Of a stretch of DNA of 64,000 nt, positions 39,839-51,009 are shown piece by piece (positions within the stretch are counted from its first letter, which is position 1; each line of letters opens with the position of its first letter). Location of the stretch: the NCBI RefSeq assembly GCF_030014915.1, contig NZ_JAGIXS010000001.1:372001-436000 (forward strand), in the 5' to 3' direction. This DNA is from Pelomonas sp. V22 (lineage in GTDB: Bacteria > Pseudomonadota > Gammaproteobacteria > Burkholderiales > Burkholderiaceae_C). Both the position numbers and the translations under genes were made by a program. Below the pieces are notes generated by a model, which was not told the DNA's origin, did no database searches, and saw only the letters and a list, made by a program, of their open reading frames with translations.

Positions 39839-39853
39839 GTAAAGATCCGTAAA
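39839..39853. promoter_or_regulatory. CpxR-type box upstream of spy-like gene
   Basis: The plus strand reads GTAAA-GATCC-GTAAA, a perfect match to the enterobacterial CpxR consensus GTAAA-N5-GTAAA. On the minus strand the proximal half TTTACC lies 17 bases before TTACGG, so the site could overlap the -35 region of a promoter for spy. It also lies next to the ettA terminator. Confidence 0.7.
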
Positions 39854-39879
39854 CGAAAAAGCCGCCCCGAGAGGCGGCT
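39854..39879 (-). terminator. Intrinsic terminator of ettA
   Basis: On the minus strand AGCCGCC (39873-39879) pairs with GGCGGCT (39860-39866) and is followed by TTTTCGTTT, about 20 bases after the ettA stop. Confidence 0.88.
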
Positions 39880-39899
39880 CTTGCAGCAGTCGCTGACGC

Positions 39900-41564
<1,665 letters not shown>

Positions 41565-41754
41565 GGGGCTTCCTGGAATTGCTGGGGGATTTTGTTGAGG
41601 CTGCAGGCCTGGGCCCGCGCGCGACGCCGGCCGGCGCTGCGCTGAACGGCGCATTGTCGCATCTCGCCGCCGCTGCCCTTGCTACCAATGCGAGCCCTCT
41701 GTCCTGCAAAGGTCATGAGGGCAAACCTACACTGCGGCCTCGCAAGAAATTCGC

Positions 41755-43329
41755 ATGAAAAAGATCGCTCTCTTCCTCACCGTTCTCCTCTCGCTCGTCG
41801 CCTCGGCCGGCGCCCAAACCCTGCGCTGGGCCGCCCAGGGCGATGTGCAGACGCTGGACCCGCATTCGCAGAACGAGATCCTGACCAATATGGTCAATGG
41901 CCAGATCTACGAGACCCTGGTCAAGCGCGACCGCCAGCTCAAGGTCGCGCCGGGTCTGGCCACCGAATGGAAGCAGGTCTCGCCGCTGGTCTGGCGCGTC
42001 AAGCTGCGCCAAGGCGTGAAGTTCCATGACGGCGCGCCGTTCACCGCTGATGACGTGGTCTTCTCCATCCAGCGCGCGATGGAACCGAACTCGCTGATTC
42101 GCGTCTACGCCGCGCCGGTGGGCAAGCCGCGCAAGGTGGACGCGTCGACCGTCGAGTTCCAGCTCGACAAGCCCAACCCGCTGTTCCTCGAACACCTGGT
42201 CCAGCTGTGGATCATGAGCAAGCCCTGGGCCGAGCAGCACAAGGTCACGCGCCCCCTGAACTTCAAGGAGCGCGAAGAAAGCTACACCGCCCTGCACGCC
42301 AATGGCACCGGCCCTTACCGGCTCGCCGAGCGCCAGCCCGGCATCAAGACCGTGCTGAAGCGCAACCCGGCCTGGTGGGACAAGCCGGCCGGCAATGTGC
42401 AGGAAGCGCAACTGATCCCGATTGCCAACGACGCGACGCGCAATGCCGCCCTGGTCTCGGGCGAGGTCGACCTGGTGCTGGACCCGGCGCCCCGCGACCT
42501 GGCCCGGCTGCGCCAGTCGCCCGGCATCAAGCTGGTCGAGGGCCTGGAGAACCGCCTGATCTTCATCGGCATGGACCAGTCGCGCGACAGCCTGCTCTAC
42601 GCCAAGGTGCCCGGCGGCAAGAACCCCTTCAAGGACCTGCGCGTGCGCAAGGCGCTTTACCAGGCCATCGACATCGAGGCGATCAAGCGCCGCCTGATGA
42701 ACGGCCAGAGCGCCCCCACCGGCGCCATGACGCCCTCGCCACTCGGCAGCTTCAACGACCCGCAGCTGGAGGCGCGTCTGCCGCTCGATCTGCCTGGCGC
42801 ACAGAAGCTGATGAGCGAGGCCGGCTATCCAGAGGGCTTCGAGGTCACGCTCGACTGCACCAACAACCGCTACGTCAATGACGACGAAATCTGCCAGGCC
42901 CTGGCGGCGATGTGGAAGAAGCTGAAGATCACCGTCAAGGTCAACACCCAGCCGCGCGCCCTGCTCTTCCCCAAGCTCGAGAAGGGCGACACCAGCCTCT
43001 TCCTCTACGGCTGGGGCGGCGCCATCACCGACGCCGAGACCATGCTGACCCCGGTGCTGCGCTCGCGCAGCGAGCAAGGCGTGGGCTATGCCAACTTCGG
43101 CGGCTGGAAGGTCGAGAAGGCCGATGCGCTGGCCGCCGCCTCCAGCATCGAACCCGATCCGGCCAAGCGCGAGCAGCTGGTGCGTGGCGCCTTGCGCGAA
43201 TACCGTGAAGCCCTGCCCATCCTGCCGCTTCACCGGCAGATGGCACCCTGGGCGATGCGTGGAAAAATCACGGCCCAGCACCGTGCCGACAACTGGCTGG
43301 AGCTGAACTGGGTCACGATCGCGCCATGA
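41755..43329 (+). CDS. Family 5 extracellular solute-binding protein (peptide type)
   Basis: Periplasmic binding protein of an ABC importer, 524 residues. Signal peptide IALFLTVLLSLVASAGA-QT ends near residue 20. The mature part has GDVQTLDPHSQNEILTNM, YETLVKRD, LRQGVKFHDGAPFTADDVVFS and NGTGPYRL, the standard DppA/OppA landmarks. No permease or ATPase genes are adjacent, so it is an orphan binding protein here. The ligand (peptide, nickel, or glutathione) is not decidable. Confidence 0.9.
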   Translation: MKKIALFLTVLLSLVASAGAQTLRWAAQGDVQTLDPHSQNEILTNMVNGQIYETLVKRDRQLKVAPGLATEWKQVSPLVWRVKLRQGVKFHDGAPFTADDVVFSIQRAMEPNSLIRVYAAPVGKPRKVDASTVEFQLDKPNPLFLEHLVQLWIMSKPWAEQHKVTRPLNFKEREESYTALHANGTGPYRLAERQPGIKTVLKRNPAWWDKPAGNVQEAQLIPIANDATRNAALVSGEVDLVLDPAPRDLARLRQSPGIKLVEGLENRLIFIGMDQSRDSLLYAKVPGGKNPFKDLRVRKALYQAIDIEAIKRRLMNGQSAPTGAMTPSPLGSFNDPQLEARLPLDLPGAQKLMSEAGYPEGFEVTLDCTNNRYVNDDEICQALAAMWKKLKITVKVNTQPRALLFPKLEKGDTSLFLYGWGGAITDAETMLTPVLRSRSEQGVGYANFGGWKVEKADALAAASSIEPDPAKREQLVRGALREYREALPILPLHRQMAPWAMRGKITAQHRADNWLELNWVTIAP

Positions 43330-43338
43330 AGCCGCCGC

Positions 43339-43344
43339 TATAAT
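43339..43344 (+). promoter_or_regulatory. Probable -10 element of rhlE
   Basis: TATAAT in GCTATAATGCGCG, ten bases after the binding-protein stop. The message would have a leader of about 135 bases that contains a hairpin (CACAGC...GCTGTG near 43430-43448), in keeping with the long leaders of cold-inducible helicase genes. Confidence 0.6.
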
Positions 43345-43487
43345 GCGCGCCAACGCTGCACAACACAGTCTTTGTGCGGCGTTTCATTTTTTGAGCCAAC
43401 GCACACGCCTCGCAGGGCCCTAGGACTGGCACAGCCGCAACAGCTGTGTGGCCCCGCAACTCTGGCACCGTGCTCACCAAGCAGTCA

Positions 43488-44996
43488 ATGACCTTCGAAT
43501 CCCTGGGCCTTGCAGCACCGCTGCTGAAGGCCATTGCCGACGCCGGCTACACCTCCCCGACCCCCATCCAAGCCCAAGCAATTCCCGCCGTCCTGCAAGG
43601 CGGCGACCTGCTGGCCGGCGCCCAGACCGGCACCGGCAAGACCGCCGGTTTCACGCTGCCCATGCTGCATCGCCTTGCCGCTGGCCAGCCGGTGAAGAAC
43701 GCCCGCGGCCGCCCCATGGTGCGCGCCCTGGTGCTCACCCCCACCCGTGAACTGGCCGCCCAGGTCGAGGAATCGGTGCAGACCTATGGCAAGTACCTGC
43801 CGCTGAAGAGCATGGTGATGTTTGGCGGCGTGGGCATGCAGCCGCAGGTCAACAAGCTGCGCGATGGCGTCGACATCCTCGTCGCCACGCCGGGCCGCCT
43901 GCTCGACCATCACCAGCAAGGCACGCTGGACCTGTCCAAGGTCGAGATCCTGGTGCTCGACGAAGCCGACCGCATGCTGGACATGGGCTTCATCCACGAC
44001 ATCAAGAAGGTGCTGGCCATCCTGCCGCAGAAGAAGCAGAGCCTCTTGTTCTCGGCCACCTTCAGCGACGACATCAAGTCCCTCGCCGACCGCTTGCTGA
44101 ACCAGCCGGCGCTGATCGAAGTCGCCCGCCGCAACCAGACCAATGACGCGATCGCGCAGAAGGTCCACCCGGTCGGCCGCGAGCGCAAGAAGGAACTGCT
44201 GGCCCATCTGATCAAGAGCGGCGACTGGCACCAGGTGCTGGTGTTCACCCGCATGAAGCACGGCGCCAACCGCCTGACCGACTACCTGAACGACCAGGGC
44301 ATCAGCGCCATGGCCATTCACGGCAACAAGAGCCAGGGTGCCCGCACCAAGGCCCTGGCCGAATTCAAGAGCGGCGAGCTGACCTGCCTGGTAGCGACCG
44401 ACATCGCGGCCCGCGGCATCGACATCGACCAGTTGCCCCACGTCGTCAACTACGAGCTGCCGAACGTGCCGGAAGACTATGTGCACCGCATCGGCCGCAC
44501 CGGCCGTGCCGGCGCTCAAGGCGAGGCCGTGAGCCTCGTGTGCGTGGACGAGAACATCTTCCTGCGCGACATCGAAAAGCTGATCAAGCGCGAGATCCCG
44601 AAGGAGATCGTGGCCGGCTTCGCGCCCGATCCCAGCGAGAAGGCCGAGCCCATCGTGCTGGGCCGCATGACCATCGGCGTCGGTGGCACCCAGCGTGGTG
44701 GCCGTCCGGGCGGTGGTGGTGGCGGCCGTGGTGGCCGTCCTGGTGGTGGTGGTGGCGGTGGTCGCCCAGGTGCGGGTGGCGGTGGCGGCGGCCGTCCGGC
44801 CCACGCTGGCCAGGCACCGGCTCGCCAAGTCCAGGGCCGTCCCGCGCCGCAAGGCCAGGGCCGCCCGGCCGGGCAGCAGCCGCAAGGCCAGCGCAGCAGC
44901 GGCGCCCAGCCGGCACGCAGCAGCGATGGCAATCGAGGGGGTGGCAATGGCCAGCGCCGCGATGGCGGCCGCCTGACGCAGCCCAAGTCGCGCTGA
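43488..44996 (+). CDS. rhlE: RhlE-type DEAD-box RNA helicase
   Basis: ATP-dependent RNA helicase, 502 residues. Motifs in order: Q motif [19 protein letters not shown], Ia [47 protein letters not shown] and [26 protein letters not shown]-terminal tail of about 100 residues is low-complexity Gly/Arg/Pro (repeats of [12 protein letters not shown] type), which can bind RNA non-specifically. Start at 43488 (MTFESLGLA); ATG codons upstream in frame are not supported. Roles are ribosome assembly and RNA turnover. Confidence 0.93.
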   Translation: MTFESLGLAAPLLKAIADAGYTSPTPIQAQAIPAVLQGGDLLAGAQTGTGKTAGFTLPMLHRLAAGQPVKNARGRPMVRALVLTPTRELAAQVEESVQTYGKYLPLKSMVMFGGVGMQPQVNKLRDGVDILVATPGRLLDHHQQGTLDLSKVEILVLDEADRMLDMGFIHDIKKVLAILPQKKQSLLFSATFSDDIKSLADRLLNQPALIEVARRNQTNDAIAQKVHPVGRERKKELLAHLIKSGDWHQVLVFTRMKHGANRLTDYLNDQGISAMAIHGNKSQGARTKALAEFKSGELTCLVATDIAARGIDIDQLPHVVNYELPNVPEDYVHRIGRTGRAGAQGEAVSLVCVDENIFLRDIEKLIKREIPKEIVAGFAPDPSEKAEPIVLGRMTIGVGGTQRGGRPGGGGGGRGGRPGGGGGGGRPGAGGGGGGRPAHAGQAPARQVQGRPAPQGQGRPAGQQPQGQRSSGAQPARSSDGNRGGGNGQRRDGGRLTQPKSR

Positions 44997-45080
44997 TTCC
45001 TTGACGCGAGGCAAACCGGGGTCCGCACCGCAAGGTGACGGGCCCTTGTTGTTGAGGGCTACGCCCCTAAGATCGGCGCC

Positions 45081-46442
45081 ATGAAACTCAGCTTCCTCGG
45101 CGCTGCCGACAGCGTCACCGGCTCCCGCCACCTGCTCGACACCGGCGAGCAGCGCCTGCTGCTCGACTGCGGCCTGTTCCAGGGCTACAAGATGCTGCGC
45201 GAGCGCAACTGGGCGCCGCTCGGCGTGGCGCCGGTCACGGTCGACGCGGTCCTGCTGTCGCATGCGCACCTGGACCACAGCGGCTACATCCCGGCCCTGG
45301 TGCGGCAAGGCTTCCATGGCCAGATCTTCTCGACCGGCGCAACGCGCGAGCTCTGCGAGGTGATGCTGACGGACAGTGCCCACCTGCAGGAAGAGGATGC
45401 GCGCCATGCCAACCGCATCGGCAGCTCGCGCCACGAGAAGGCGCTGCCGCTTTACAGCGTGAAAGACACCCAGCGCGCCCTCGCCCATTTCGTCGGCGTG
45501 CCGCGCGATGGTCGGCTCAAGCTCGGCCACAGCGAGATCCGCTTCACGCCGGCCGGACACCTGCTCGGCGCCAGCTCCATCAGCGTCAGCCACGGCGGCA
45601 AGACCCTGGTCTTCTCCGGCGACCTGGGCCGCAGCAACGACCTGCTGATGCCACCGCCGCAGCCCATCGAGCAAGCCGATGTGCTGCTGATCGAATCGAC
45701 CTACGGCAACCGCCTGCATCCGGCGCAAGACCTGGAACTGGCGCTGGCGCAGATCGTGCGCCGCACCTTGCAGCGCGGCGGCAGCCTGCTGCTGCCCAGC
45801 TTTGCCGTCGGCCGCGCACAGGCCCTGCTGCTCGTCATCCAGCGGCTGCGCCAAAGCGGCGAGATCCCGGCCGACCTGCCGATCTACCTGGACAGCCCGA
45901 TGGCCCGCGAGGCCACCGAGATCACGCTCAAGCATGGCCGCCTGCTGCGCGTGAGCGCGGCCGAACTGCGCCGCCTGACCGATGGCGTGCACCTGGTGGC
46001 CAAGGCACCCGAGTCGATGAAGCTGGCTGCCGAAGTGGCGCGGCGCAGCGCCATCGTCATCTCGGCCAGCGGCATGGCCACCGGCGGCCGTGTGCTGAAC
46101 TATCTGCGCACGCTGGCGCCTTCGGCGCGCCATCACATCTGCTTCCCCGGCTTCCAGGTCGGCGGCACGCGCGGCGCCAAGCTGATCGCCGGCGCCCGCG
46201 AGATCAAGATGCAGGGTGAGTTCGTGCCGGTGAATGCCGAGATCAGCCATCTCGAAGGCTTCTCCGGCCATGCCGATGCCGACGGCCTGATGGCCTGGAT
46301 GCGCGGCTTCAAGCAGCCCCCGAGCCAGGTCTTCGTCGTCCACGGCGAGCCCGAGGCCAGCGACGCCCTGCGCAGCCGCATCCAGGACGAGCTGGGCTGG
46401 AACGTACGCGTGCCGCAGCACGGGGAGACCGTGAACCTGTGA
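45081..46442 (+). CDS. Beta-CASP metallo-beta-lactamase-fold ribonuclease
   Basis: Predicted metal-dependent RNA-processing enzyme of 453 residues. Motif 2 is SHAHLDHSGY, with further ligands in PAGHLLGA and SGDLGRSND; the beta-CASP part includes PSFAVGRAQALL, SPMAREATEI and ISASGMATGGRV, and the C-terminal region has GFSGHADADGL. This matches archaeal CPSF-like and bacterial YSH1/RNase-J-related hydrolases. First of three genes joined by 4-base overlaps (DUF4010, mnmC). A TAAGAT hexamer seven bases before the ATG may be a -10. Confidence 0.88.
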   Translation: MKLSFLGAADSVTGSRHLLDTGEQRLLLDCGLFQGYKMLRERNWAPLGVAPVTVDAVLLSHAHLDHSGYIPALVRQGFHGQIFSTGATRELCEVMLTDSAHLQEEDARHANRIGSSRHEKALPLYSVKDTQRALAHFVGVPRDGRLKLGHSEIRFTPAGHLLGASSISVSHGGKTLVFSGDLGRSNDLLMPPPQPIEQADVLLIESTYGNRLHPAQDLELALAQIVRRTLQRGGSLLLPSFAVGRAQALLLVIQRLRQSGEIPADLPIYLDSPMAREATEITLKHGRLLRVSAAELRRLTDGVHLVAKAPESMKLAAEVARRSAIVISASGMATGGRVLNYLRTLAPSARHHICFPGFQVGGTRGAKLIAGAREIKMQGEFVPVNAEISHLEGFSGHADADGLMAWMRGFKQPPSQVFVVHGEPEASDALRSRIQDELGWNVRVPQHGETVNL

Positions 46443-47272
46443 GACGAGACATCCTGCTGCCCCTGTTGATGCTGGGCGCCGGCCTGGCCGTGTCCGCCCT
46501 GCTGCCGAACACCCCCCTGCCCTGGCTGGCTGGCATCAGCCCGCGCGCCCTGCTCACCCTGCTGCTGTTGATACTGTCGCTGCAGACCCTGGGCCAGATC
46601 GCGCTCGAGCGCCTGGGCCCGCAACTCGGCCTGGCCGTGGCCGGCCTGATCTCCGGCCTGGTCTCTAGCACGGCAGCGATCGCCTCGATGGGCCGGCATG
46701 CGCGGCGCACGCCGACGCTCGCCACGCCCTGCGCTGCGGGCGCCGTGATGTCCACTGCCGCCACCTGGCTGCAGGCCTTGCTGATGCTGCTGATGCTCGC
46801 CCCGACGGCCGCGCTCGCCTTCGCCCCGGCAGCCCTGGCCGGCCTCGCCGTGGCCGGTGGCGGCGGCGCCTGGCTGGCCAGGCGCGGCGGTGTGCGCGGC
46901 CGCGTCAATCCACGCGCCAAGCGTGCGCCGCTGCAATTGCGCGAGACGCTGCTGATCACCGGCCTGTTGCTGCTGGTGGCCGTGCTGGTGAATGCAGCCC
47001 AGCAGCGCTTCGGTGCACAGGGCCTGTTCGGTGCCGTGGCGCTGGCTGGCCTCGGTGACGCCCATGCGCCGGTGGCCTCGCTCGCCGCGCTGGAGGCCTC
47101 GGGCCAGATCAGTCTGCAGCAACTGCAGCAGGGTGTGATCCTGGCCATCGCCTGCAACAGCCTGACACGCTGCCTGGTGGCCAGCCTGAGCGGCGGCTGG
47201 GAGTTTGCGCGCTGGGTCATTGCGGCGCTGGCGGCATCGGCCACGGCGGCAGGCCTGGTCCTGCTGGCATGA
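46439..47272 (+). CDS. DUF4010 membrane protein lacking an MgtC half
   Basis: Inner-membrane protein of 277 residues with seven or eight hydrophobic segments. SPRALLTLLLLILSLQ and SGLISGLVSSTAAIASMGRHAR-type segments match the DUF4010 domain, which usually follows an MgtC/SapB domain in proteins of about 400 residues. The MgtC part is absent here. The start is GTG at 46439, overlapping the upstream stop as GTGA. Function unknown. Placed between a nuclease and mnmC in one operon. Confidence 0.75.
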   Translation: MRRDILLPLLMLGAGLAVSALLPNTPLPWLAGISPRALLTLLLLILSLQTLGQIALERLGPQLGLAVAGLISGLVSSTAAIASMGRHARRTPTLATPCAAGAVMSTAATWLQALLMLLMLAPTAALAFAPAALAGLAVAGGGGAWLARRGGVRGRVNPRAKRAPLQLRETLLITGLLLLVAVLVNAAQQRFGAQGLFGAVALAGLGDAHAPVASLAALEASGQISLQQLQQGVILAIACNSLTRCLVASLSGGWEFARWVIAALAASATAAGLVLLA

Positions 47273-49167
47273 AGACCACGCCCATCGTCCCAGCGCGGGT
47301 CGATTTCTCCACACCCGACACACTGCAGGCGCCCGACTTCGGCGACGTCTATCACAGCCGGTCCGGCGCCTTCGACCAGGCACGCCACACCTTTCTGAAT
47401 GGCAACGGCCTGCCCGGCCGCTGGCAAGGCCGCACGCGCTTCGTCATCCTGGAAACCGGCTTCGGTCTTGGCAACAACTTCCTCGCCACCTGGGCCGCCT
47501 GGCGGGCCGATGCAGCGCGCTGCGAGCGCCTGGTCTTCATCAGCATCGAGAAGCATCCGCTGAGGCACGAGGACCTGGCGTGCGCGCACGAGGGCTCGCC
47601 GGAAGCGGAACTCGGCGCGCAGCTGATCCAGCAATGGCCGCCGCTGACGCACAACCTGCACCGCCTCGAGTTCGAGGCCGGCCGCGTGCAGCTGCTGCTG
47701 GCCTTCGGCGAAGTGCGGGCCTGGCTCATGGAGCTGGTGGCCGAGGTCGATGCCATCTACCTCGACGGCTTCGCACCGACGCTCAATCCCGAGATGTGGG
47801 ATCCCTACACCTTGAAGCTGCTCGGCCGCCTGGCCCGGCCCGAGAGCACGCTGGCCAGCTGGTGCAGCGCCGGCCCGGTGCGCCAGGCCTTGCGCGCCGC
47901 CAGCTTCGAGGTGAAGAAGAAACCCGGCCTGCCGCCCAAGTGGCACATGAGCACCGCCCGCTTCGCGCCGCGCCACGTGTTGCAACGCCCGGCCGGCCGT
48001 GAGCCGCTGGCACCGCAAGCCCGCGAGGTGCTGGTGATTGGCGCGGGCCTGGCCGGCGCGGCCAGTGCCCATGCCTTGCGGCAGCAGGGCCTGGCCTGCA
48101 CCGTGCTCGATGCTCACACCGGGCCGGCCGAGGAGGCTTCGGGCAATCCGGCCGGCCTGTTCCACGGCACGCTCAATCCGGACGACGGCCTGCATGCGCG
48201 CTTCAACCGCGCCGCCGCCCTCGCCACCGCCGCCTTGCTGGAACAGCTGCCGATAGCCGGCCTGCAACGGGGCCTGCTGCGCCTGGAGCTGGAGCGCGAC
48301 CTGGCCCGCATGCAGGCGCAGATTGCCCGGCTCGGCCTGCCGCCGGACTACGTGCAGGCCCTGCCAGCCGAGGAAGCGGCACGGCGCTCGGGCCTGCCCT
48401 TGCAGCAGCCCGCCTGGTTCTATCCGGCCGGCGGTGCCCTGCCGCCGCAGGCCCTGGTGCGCGCGCTGCTGGCGGACACGCCCTTGTTGATGGGCCACCG
48501 CGTTGCGCGCCTGGCCCGCAGCGAGAGCGAAGGCTGGCAGGCCTTCGATGCAGAGGGCCGGCTGCTGGCACAGGCGCCCGCCGTGGTGCTGGCGGGCGGC
48601 CATGCGGCCCTGCCCCTGCTGCAAGACCTGGCCCCCGGCCTGCCGCTCCTGCGTCAGCGGGGCCAACTGAGCCAGCTGGCCGAGGCTTCGCCGCTGCCGC
48701 TGATGCCGGTGGCCGGTGCCGGCTATGCGCTGGCCGATGGCCGCGGCGGCCTGATTTGCGGCGCCACCTCGCAGGACGAAGACCCGGGCCCAGCATTACG
48801 CCAGGCGGACCAGGACCACAACCTCGCGCAATGGGCAGCGCTGGCCGGCCTCCCCCATGCGCCGCAGGCACCGCTCAGCGGCCGCGTTGGCTGGCGTCTG
48901 CTGGCCCCCGACCGCCTGCCCCTGGTGGGCGGCCTGCCAGCGCCGGGCTACAGCGGCCGCGATGACCAGCCGCGCCTGCTGCCACGCCTGCCTGGCCTGG
49001 TCCTGTGCACGGCCCTCGGTTCGCGCGGCATCAGTTGGGCGGCCCTGTGCGCCCAGGTGGCGGCGGCCTGGCTCACCGGCGCGCCGCAGCCGCTGGAATC
49101 CAGCTTGCTAGATACGATAGATCCTGCACGCTTCCAGGTGCGACAGACGCGCAAAAACCTGTCATAA
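47269..49167 (+). CDS. mnmC: tRNA 5-methylaminomethyl-2-thiouridine biosynthesis bifunctional protein MnmC
   Basis: Makes mnm5s2U at the wobble base of several tRNAs. The 632-residue protein joins a methyltransferase domain (ETGFGLGNNFLATW, YLDGFAPTLNPEMW, residues 1-240) and an FAD oxidoreductase domain (VLVIGAGLAGAASAHAL, about residue 260 on). Both are complete. The ATG at 47269 overlaps the DUF4010 stop as ATGA. The C-terminal end SRGISWAALCAQVAAAW is typical. Confidence 0.95.
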   Translation: MKTTPIVPARVDFSTPDTLQAPDFGDVYHSRSGAFDQARHTFLNGNGLPGRWQGRTRFVILETGFGLGNNFLATWAAWRADAARCERLVFISIEKHPLRHEDLACAHEGSPEAELGAQLIQQWPPLTHNLHRLEFEAGRVQLLLAFGEVRAWLMELVAEVDAIYLDGFAPTLNPEMWDPYTLKLLGRLARPESTLASWCSAGPVRQALRAASFEVKKKPGLPPKWHMSTARFAPRHVLQRPAGREPLAPQAREVLVIGAGLAGAASAHALRQQGLACTVLDAHTGPAEEASGNPAGLFHGTLNPDDGLHARFNRAAALATAALLEQLPIAGLQRGLLRLELERDLARMQAQIARLGLPPDYVQALPAEEAARRSGLPLQQPAWFYPAGGALPPQALVRALLADTPLLMGHRVARLARSESEGWQAFDAEGRLLAQAPAVVLAGGHAALPLLQDLAPGLPLLRQRGQLSQLAEASPLPLMPVAGAGYALADGRGGLICGATSQDEDPGPALRQADQDHNLAQWAALAGLPHAPQAPLSGRVGWRLLAPDRLPLVGGLPAPGYSGRDDQPRLLPRLPGLVLCTALGSRGISWAALCAQVAAAWLTGAPQPLESSLLDTIDPARFQVRQTRKNLS

Positions 49168-49242
49168 CAGCGCCTGTCGCACGGTTGATATCGAGACCCA
49201 GGGCATTCCCGCTATGGTGCTCGACGAACTTGGGAGACTTGC

Positions 49243-50796
49243 ATGTTGGACAGTATTTTTTCCGGCCGATCCATCGGCCAACGCCTGGGCCTGGTGCTCA
49301 GCCTGGTGCTCTTGATCGCCTTCGCCGGCTCGGGCATTGGTTACTGGGCCTTGAGCCGCGTGGCCGCCGAGACCAACGACATGTACCAGAGCTCCCTGGT
49401 GACCGAGCGCATCGCCTCGGACTGGTACCGCAACATCACCAATGGTGTGAACCGCACCAGCGCCATCGCCGTCAGCAGCGACGCCAGCCTGGCCCAGTTC
49501 TTCGCCGCCACGGCCGCCGAGTCGACCAAGCAGTCCACCGAGTTGCAAAAGGCCCTGGAACAGCAGCTGACCACGCCCAACGAAAAGGCGATGTTCGACA
49601 AGCTCTCGGCCGCGCGCAAGGGCTATCTCAGCAGCCGCGATGCGGTCAGCGCCGCCAAGAAGGCCGGCGATGCCGACAAGGCCAAGCAGATCTTCGAAGC
49701 CGAGTTCCAGCCGGCGGCCGCGCAGTTCCAGGACGCGATCAAGCTGATCGTGCAGGCCCAGCGCGATGACCTCGATGCCGCCGCCAAGCGCGTGGAGTCG
49801 GCCAACAGCACGGCCCGTACCAGCCTGATCGTGTTCGCCGTCGTGGCCCTGGCCGTGGGCGCGACGCTCTCGCTGTGGCTCACGCGCTCGATCACCGTGC
49901 CGCTTCAGCAGGCCATGGAAGTGGCCGATGCCATCGCCAACTTCGACCTGACGCAGACGATCCAGGTGCGCGGCCAGGACGAGACCGGCCGCCTGATGGC
50001 CTCGCTGCAAGGCATGCAGCAGGCCCTGCTGAAACTGATCGGCGAGGTGCGCACCTCCACCGACAGCATCTCCACCGCCAGCGCCGAGATCGCCACCGGC
50101 AATCAAGACCTCTCCGCCCGCACCGAGCAGACCGCCTCCAACCTGCAGGAAGCGGCGGCCTCCATGATGCAGCTGACCGGCACCGTGCGGCAGACCGCCG
50201 ACTCGGCCACCACGGCCAATCAGCTGGCCAACTCGGCCGCCGACGTGGCTCAGCGTGGCGGCAGCGTCGTGGCCCAGGTGGTCACGACCATGGACGACAT
50301 CACCGCCAGCTCCAAGCGCATCGGCGACATCATCGGCACCATCGATGGCATCGCCTTCCAGACCAACATCCTCGCGTTGAATGCCGCTGTGGAAGCCGCC
50401 CGCGCCGGCGAGCAGGGCCGCGGCTTTGCGGTGGTGGCGAGCGAGGTGCGCTCGCTGGCCCAGCGCTCGGCCGAAGCCGCCAAGGAGATCAAGACCCTGA
50501 TCAGCGCCAGCGCCGAGCGGGTCGAGTCGGGCAGCCGCCTGGTGCAGGACGCCGGCCAGACCATGGGCGACATCGTGGCCAGCGTGCAGCGGGTCTCGGA
50601 CATCATTGGCGAGATCAGCGCCGCCTCGCGCGAGCAGAGCGACGGCATCAACCAGGTCAATGCCGCCGTCACCCAGCTGGACCAGATGACGCAGCAGAAC
50701 GCCGCCTTGGTGGAAGAAGCCACGGCAGCAGCCGAAAGCCTGCGCGAGCAGTCCGGTCGCCTGGCGGGGGCCATCGGCGTGTTCCGGCTGCACTGA
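49243..50796 (+). CDS. Methyl-accepting chemotaxis protein
   Basis: Inner-membrane chemoreceptor of 517 residues. A transmembrane segment at about 15-38, a periplasmic four-helix sensor, a second segment at about 190-212 and a HAMP domain lead to the signalling hairpin, whose tip [28 protein letters not shown] is split by no gap here. The C-terminus ends GVFRLH, without the NWETF-type CheR/CheB tether. Ligand unknown. No other chemotaxis genes are nearby. GGGAGA lies ten bases before the ATG. Confidence 0.93.
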   Translation: MLDSIFSGRSIGQRLGLVLSLVLLIAFAGSGIGYWALSRVAAETNDMYQSSLVTERIASDWYRNITNGVNRTSAIAVSSDASLAQFFAATAAESTKQSTELQKALEQQLTTPNEKAMFDKLSAARKGYLSSRDAVSAAKKAGDADKAKQIFEAEFQPAAAQFQDAIKLIVQAQRDDLDAAAKRVESANSTARTSLIVFAVVALAVGATLSLWLTRSITVPLQQAMEVADAIANFDLTQTIQVRGQDETGRLMASLQGMQQALLKLIGEVRTSTDSISTASAEIATGNQDLSARTEQTASNLQEAAASMMQLTGTVRQTADSATTANQLANSAADVAQRGGSVVAQVVTTMDDITASSKRIGDIIGTIDGIAFQTNILALNAAVEAARAGEQGRGFAVVASEVRSLAQRSAEAAKEIKTLISASAERVESGSRLVQDAGQTMGDIVASVQRVSDIIGEISAASREQSDGINQVNAAVTQLDQMTQQNAALVEEATAAAESLREQSGRLAGAIGVFRLH

Positions 50797-50819
50797 ACTG
50801 GTATCGAACCATAAACATT

Positions 50820-50837
50820 GGTTATTTCTCAATAACC
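50820..50837. other. AT-rich palindrome upstream of the secreted protease
   Basis: GGTTAT (50820-50825), six-base spacer, ATAACC (50832-50837) in an otherwise GC-rich spacer, about 170 bases before the protease start. It has no T-run for a terminator and looks like an operator or an AT-rich promoter site. Confidence 0.4.
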
Positions 50838-51009
50838 ATCATCCGGAGAGCTTGGCAAGAGGGGGCTGCACCGACAGGGTTGGGCTGGATGGCCGGCTGT
50901 TGCCACCTGGGGCGATAGTCGCACCGTGCCAAAAGTCATTGCCTGCTGACATCACCCTACCGGGTGGCAAGGCACGAGCATGGAAACCAACCACAAGGAG
51001 ACAGCCCCC

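Noticed and set aside
37039-39852. Very long plus-strand open frame opposite the spy-regulator-kinase operon
   Set aside because: High-GC antisense frame: its product is rich in Gln/His/Arg/Ala with no domain, and the minus-strand genes have clear motifs.
43485-46421. 978-codon minus-strand open frame opposite rhlE and the beta-CASP gene
   Set aside because: Same antisense effect; the plus-strand genes have intact catalytic motifs.
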